A stretch of 64,000 bases of DNA from Scytalidium lignicola (taxonomy: Eukaryota > Ascomycota > Leotiomycetes). Shown one piece after another: positions 59,771 through 64,000 of this stretch. Made by a program: the position numbers and the translations under genes. Within the stretch, counting starts at the first letter, position 1, and each line of letters opens with the position of its first letter. Under the pieces are notes generated by a model. That model was not told where the DNA came from. It did no database searches and worked only from the letters and a program-made list of their open reading frames with translations. The stretch spans positions 41,321 to 105,320 of the forward strand of contig NCSJ02000142.1 in assembly GCA_002812745.2 (NCBI GenBank), read 5' to 3'.

Positions 59771-62268
59771 TGGCAGGTGAGTTTTATTAACTAGATAGTT
59801 GGTAATAGTACGGTATATTTATCTGAGGCCTATAGTGATGATAAGAGTATTCCTCCTCTGACTCGGGAAATCTCTTAAGTAACACTGCTTTTCTTAAGAG
59901 GGTCTTCCCAGGATCACTCCGGGATAGATACTGAGCGCGACATCCTATGAATCAAGGCCGTCATATACACATCTTACAATGTAGTTAAGTCTACGATAAA
60001 GCAAAATATTCTTTTATAAGAAAATGCAGGCTGGGAAATGAACGACGAGGTGATCACATGGCTTTCAAGGAATACTCGGCGTGTCAGGAGGTCATATTAC
60101 ATAAGGAAATCGTTTGTAGACTAATTTTCTGCCTTTGTTAAACTTGATCAAAAGTTACTTTATACGTTTTCGGGGGGTTAATCAGACGTGACACATTCTA
60201 CCCACGTTGAAGACTTTTCTACCCGTGTTGAACTGCAACCCAACTATTTACACGTGTACGGAGCTTCTGTCGGTGTTTCATCCGCTCTAGGAGAGAAGTT
60301 AAGCACTGTGCCCCTAAGCACTACTGTAAGCACTGTGCCGCAATGCACACGTATCTCCGTATCTACACCCCCCATCCTCTCCTTGTCCTGCGGGGTCCAT
60401 TTTATTGTCATTCACAGATAACAGATGTGTCCTTATTCCAAATTACTAATGATATACGGCGTCTCGAAGGATTCTCGAACTCTTTCAAGCCATCGATATG
60501 GCCTGCACGAAGGGTATAAATAACTTTCACCATGCTGGTGTGCCACTAGCAAAAAGGCTCAAGAATGGGCAAGTTTCCTATTTAGAGTATAGTGCTCGGT
60601 GCCACATTGAACCATACATATCGAAAGCAAGGGGGATCTAAGACTTAGAGGCCGTCTATCCGCGCTTAAGTGCTCATATAGCTTAATGATTGCCACCCTA
60701 ATTAGGCTTCTTACTAGTTCACAAGTGGGCCGTCGAGACTCAACACCTGTACGCGGTGAGGGCTACGAACTTACAGCATTCTGAGGATATGCTGTAGAGG
60801 AAAGATTGAATCATAACGACGATTTACGATTACCTCAACGCCTTGCAACATCGTCACAACGAAGACGGATCTCAAAAACGGAACCTTTGAGGTGGCTAGT
60901 TATATGTGTATGCATACACGTTATGATATAGAACAGTCACTTATAACTTAGCCTTCTATACATTACACAGACTTTATGATATCAACGACTGATAATATAC
61001 TTGAGCGTAAAATTATTACTTGGTCGGAGGAATTTAGTGTTGAGTTTGAGGGAAAAGTTAAATGAAAGACTCTCAACCAGTTGTAAAAGACGTTAATTGA
61101 AACGACAGTACCTGCACAAAATGCTTTGTATAAAGATATACAATGACATTATAACACTGTAAGGACGTGGGATTATTAAAAGAGAGATCTTTTTGCCTCT
61201 TGTGGTTTTAGCCTTCCTTTGAAGATAATACATTGTACTCCGTATATAAGCTCTATAAGCTTAGCACGACCCTATGCCTTCCAGGAGGCGGACCACCATA
61301 CCCATTCCAGTCGCGAATAAATATTATCATCATCACTATCACCATCACCAGTCACAAGTGGGGACAATCTCTAAAGTCTTTTAGCTCTTTTAGACCCATG
61401 TGTGCGAAAAAGCTTTAATTAACTTTAGGCTGACAGTGTTGCTTATCCCGGGAACTCTGTCCGCTAGGCTAAAATATCAGACGTTTGATATAACCTTGAT
61501 CTAGCATATCATAGCATAGAATGAGGGGAAATTTAAGGTACAGCCGTGCCGTTTGAACGTGATTGGCATTGAAGCTGATGTTGAAGCATCATTTTTCTCG
61601 TTTCCTCCTGCGTCACTTGTCTCTATCTTCGCGTTGCTCAAGCTAAGCGGGACAGCAAGCAGACTACGTGCTGTCCCCTGAGATGGGTAAAGCGTCTTGT
61701 TCGTAATGCTGATGCTAGCTTCGTGTAATAACAGAGGTGCCACTACAGGCGTACAGCGGTAAAGTATTCATAGTACTAGTAAGGGTAATGCCCGTTTTTC
61801 TATATTAGATAGCAGCCTTACAGCTACAGCAAATTGCTAAAGCACTTATTAAGTATGCACGTGCCATATAAGTACATAATCCGTTGTAGTCTTTTCAGTG
61901 AGTGCAATGCCTAAATGAGCTCATAACGTTGTAAGGTGCTTGCGGTCCCTTTTCAGAATCTCACAATCCTAGTCGTAATCCTAGTTTTGGCCCTTGGAGG
62001 TAACAAATACAGTACTGTGGGTATTCAGGGGGCGGGGATAGTAAGTTCTGGTGACCTGAATGGCTGAACTTCCAACAGTTATATTACTCTACCTTCTTAT
62101 TCTTTCACGGGATTTATCTATCTCACAGTATTTAACAAGCAAAGTCCCCCATCTAAGGTCAACTTTCAACATACTTTTGATTATCATTCTAGGGTTTATG
62201 ACCTCGATATCAGTGATTCTAAGTTTTCTTACTTTAAAACACGATTCAGATTGTTTCTATTCATAACC
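59771..62268. other. Gene-free region
   Basis: No gene is supported in 2.5 kb. Open frames of 60-80 codons at 60188-60421, 61501-61743 (minus) and 62060-62266 have no recognisable domains. A run of ATCATCATCACTATCACC type lies near 61325-61350. Confidence 0.5.
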
Positions 62269-62487
62269 ATGCGCTTCCAAAAGACTATCCTTCTATGCGT
62301 CTCTACAATGGTTGCAGCAGCATCGGCTGAGTGCAGCGTGGCGGAATACGATCATTATTTCCTGATGTGTTGCGATGAATTAGTAGGAGGTTGTAACAGT
62401 GGCGATAATGCGGCATTGCAAAATTCTAATGCCGACGCATGTTGTCAATATGTAAGTAATGCTAATCATAATATAATAGGTGGCTAA
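62269..62487 (+). CDS. Small secreted cysteine-rich protein, candidate effector
   Basis: The ATG at 62269 opens MRFQKTILLCVSTMVAAASA, a good signal peptide. The mature part begins ECSVAEYDHYFLMCCDELVG and has cysteines in the pattern C...CC...C...CC, six in 50 residues. The frame ends at 62487 after QYVSNANHNIIGG. The last codons overlap GTAAGTAATGCTAATCA, which looks like a donor and branch point, so the real gene may have an intron and a further exon that I could not place. The pattern recalls small secreted proteins or half of a hydrophobin, but no family can be named. It is next to a transposon relic, as many effector genes are. Confidence 0.5.
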   Translation: MRFQKTILLCVSTMVAAASAECSVAEYDHYFLMCCDELVGGCNSGDNAALQNSNADACCQYVSNANHNIIGG

Positions 62488-62639
62488 CGAAAGCTTTATG
62501 GTAAAACTAGCGAAATGCAGAATCAGATTGTAATTTCCCTTGCTTTGCTTGAAGTGAATATTGGTCCTTGGAATGCAGTGGGTTCACACAAGTCAGCGAA
62601 TGCGATTTTTGGCTTTTTCATGTATGCAGCCATCACTCT

Positions 62640-63420
62640 TCATATCGGAATTAATCACAAAATGGATTTCTAATTTAAAATCAGCATTAGCTAAAGATTA
62701 TGGAACAATTAATTTAGCTATTACAGCCCTTGTTTAGTATTTTGTATACTAGCCTTCAGCTGCAATAACTGCATCTACATATCTTTGCATAGTATTTATG
62801 AAATGGTTCAATAACTCCATATGAATAACTTCCCATACTTCCTTTGCAGCTTTGATTAACAGATTTGTAGTTGATTCTTTANTTTTTTTAAATATTCAGT
62901 TTTAGGGTATAACTCAATAATTTTCTGTTCAAGGAGCTTCCAAATGCTTTAATGAGGTTCAATCCTGTAGGATATGGTAACTAATTGTCCACTATTATTC
63001 TCATATTTTCAAACTAATTACGAGTAATATAAGCTATATATATAAACACATTATTTTGCATGAATATGAAATTAGCATCAAAGATTTTAAGTAGGTACTG
63101 CTCTAATATCTTAATATATTGTTGAGCAGTTACTCTTCAATGCTCTGAATTAGGTTTTTTGTTTTGCATTGCTACAAAATCTATACAATAATTATAACTA
63201 AAACAAGCCTGAAATATAGCTGTTTAGCCCTCTGTAACTTTCCTTTGAGGTGACTTCACTTATTAATCTAATGTAATAATTGGTATTTNAAAAAAGGTGC
63301 TAAACTAACTTTTGTTTCTTATATACAAAATTTCATTTACCATCTTTTTCATGCTCAATTAAAGACTTATACCTTTATAGCCCATTGATTTGTTGATATT
63401 TTAACAGATTCCTTATACTA
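62640..63420 (-). pseudogene. Tc1-like transposase remnant, RIP-like decay
   Basis: On the minus strand the order of motifs is that of a Tc1 transposase catalytic half: AQQYIKILEQYLLKIF, IFMQNNVFIYIA (the second acidic residue region, Asp changed to Asn), a decayed PPYSPDLNPIEH block reading LPYPTGLNLIKAFGSSL, and AAKEVWEVIHMELLNHF and MQRYVDAVIAAEG at the end. Frames switch at N bases and many codons are stops from CAA or TGG. The N-terminal DNA-binding part is missing, lost beyond about 63420 where the sequence changes. It is a different subfamily from the two-ORF element at 19910-22846. Confidence 0.75.
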
Positions 63421-63544
63421 GAAAGGCGCATCCATCGTGCAACTCATTTATGGCCATCTGGGATAACTCCATCATCGCAATATAACCCCCATACATGGTG
63501 ATCAACACAGCCACATGCCACAGATTAGACAGGAACAACCATCC

Positions 63545-64000
63545 TCAGCATGCGGCCTTGCTGTGCCGCCCGACCTCGATGCGCGCGATCGCTTCGTCGG
63601 CAGTGACTACATCGCCGAAGAGAAGCATGTTGGCCAGGCTGGCGTTGTGCACCGCGTCGCCGCGCGTGGCATTGCCGTCCTGCACGAACAGGACGTTGTA
63701 GCCCATCTGCATCGCGTCCCGCATCGTCGACTCGCAGCAGCAGTTGGTGGTGGTGCCGGTGACGATCAGCGTGTCGATGCCCCGGGCCTTCAGGAGCGCG
63801 TCGAGGTCGCAGGTGCCCGGAATGAAGGCGCTCCAGCGCGTCTTGGGCACAATCAGGTCCTCTGGCTGGACGTCGAGGCCGGACCACAGGGCATGCTGCT
63901 CCGCGCCGACGGTGAACGCTGCCCGCATGCGCTCGAGCGCATCGGGAGTCATGCGGTCGTAATGCGATCCCCAATGATGCTGCTCGTCGGGATCGATCAT
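63545..64000 (-). CDS. Isochorismatase-family cysteine hydrolase, GC-rich, bacterial-looking (5' end outside window)
   Basis: The frame is open from the window edge to TGA at 63545, 151 codons. It contains LDALLKARGIDTLIVTGTTT, then NCCCESTMRDAMQMGYNVLF with the catalytic cysteine region, and VQDGNATRGDAVHNASLANM. This is the C-terminal two thirds of an isochorismatase-like hydrolase, a family that cleaves amides or vinyl ethers (nicotinamidase, isochorismatase, biuret or N-carbamoyl substrates). The Met at the very edge is probably internal, because the usual N-terminal LLVIDMQ strand and first Asp are not seen. Third codon positions are almost all G or C, unlike every other gene here. The DNA may be a recent transfer from bacteria or a misassembled contaminant. 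Confidence 0.85.
   Translation of the reverse strand: MIDPDEQHHWGSHYDRMTPDALERMRAAFTVGAEQHALWSGLDVQPEDLIVPKTRWSAFIPGTCDLDALLKARGIDTLIVTGTTTNCCCESTMRDAMQMGYNVLFVQDGNATRGDAVHNASLANMLLFGDVVTADEAIARIEVGRHSKAAC

Noticed and set aside
62269..62487. Hydrophobin identity for the small cysteine-rich protein
   Set aside because: Only six cysteines are visible, in C..CC..C..CC order; the eight-cysteine hydrophobin pattern is not met.
63525..63974. Arginine/alanine-rich minus frame and plus-strand frames in the GC-rich end
   Set aside because: GC-rich DNA leaves many frames open; only 63545-64000 minus has isochorismatase motifs.
1..64000. CRISPR arrays, tRNA or rRNA genes
   Set aside because: No regularly spaced repeats of CRISPR type and no cloverleaf-like or rRNA-like sequence were seen by eye; a tRNA scan was not possible.
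1..64000. One biosynthetic gene cluster spanning the oxidative enzymes
   Set aside because: No polyketide synthase, peptide synthetase, terpene synthase or other core enzyme is present, and the tailoring-type genes are far apart with unrelated genes and repeats between.

Overview
The window looks like nuclear DNA of a filamentous ascomycete (Pezizomycotina; a Leotiomycetes-like genome would fit, but the family cannot be fixed from this sequence). The reasons are short GT-AG introns of 45-130 bases with CTAAY-like branch points, protein families typical of such fungi (CYP505 fused P450-reductase, DUF3176, protoglobin, BTB/POZ, Mtr-type amino acid transporter, fungal transcription-factor domain), long AT-rich intergenic stretches, and transposons whose reading frames survive but are riddled with stops that C-to-T or G-to-A changes would explain (RIP-like). 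Gene models are given by exon in the entries; frames were followed by eye and no similarity search was run.

Layout. 1-6084: a split-barrel/ferredoxin-reductase flavoprotein (minus, cut by the left edge) divergent from a CYP505 self-sufficient P450 with a break near its N-terminus. 8884-11041: a small I66-like beta-trefoil protease inhibitor (plus) and a protoglobin (minus). 13347-18900: an amino acid transporter and a FAD monooxygenase, both minus, then a decayed P450 fragment. 19543-23272: a BTB/POZ gene split by a 2.9-kb Tc1/mariner-type element with 113-bp terminal inverted repeats, a TA duplication and two convergent ORFs. 23911-32030: a 2OG-Fe(II) oxygenase with an in-frame stop, a coiled-coil protein whose frame slips at A-runs, and a small SRPBCC protein. 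32738-33736: a tyrosinase fragment. 35380-39379: a DUF3176 membrane protein and a HisD/HpsN-like dehydrogenase, converging. 40779-43391: a truncated transcription-factor gene joined head-on to a truncated Mutator-like transposase. 43755-47616: a CYP7/CYP8-like P450 and a lone WD40 propeller. 51116-53960: a zinc-finger-like protein with a 69-bp acidic repeat and a possible small membrane protein. 53961-58340: gene-free, with a TIR-bounded element relic. 58341-59770: a UDP-glycosyltransferase. 62269-64000: a candidate small secreted cysteine-rich protein, a RIP-like Tc1 relic, and an abrupt change to GC-rich, bacterial-looking DNA coding an isochorismatase-family hydrolase at the right edge.

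The genes do not form one obvious pathway. The oxidative enzymes (CYP505, flavoprotein, FAD monooxygenase, second P450), the glycosyltransferase and the transporter are of the kind used in detoxification or secondary metabolism. They are scattered among decayed genes and transposons, as in an accessory, fast-evolving region. The most unusual structure is the two-ORF mariner-like element inside the BTB gene. Sixteen single N bases, most of them at homopolymer runs, show that some frame breaks may be sequencing or assembly error and not real lesions.
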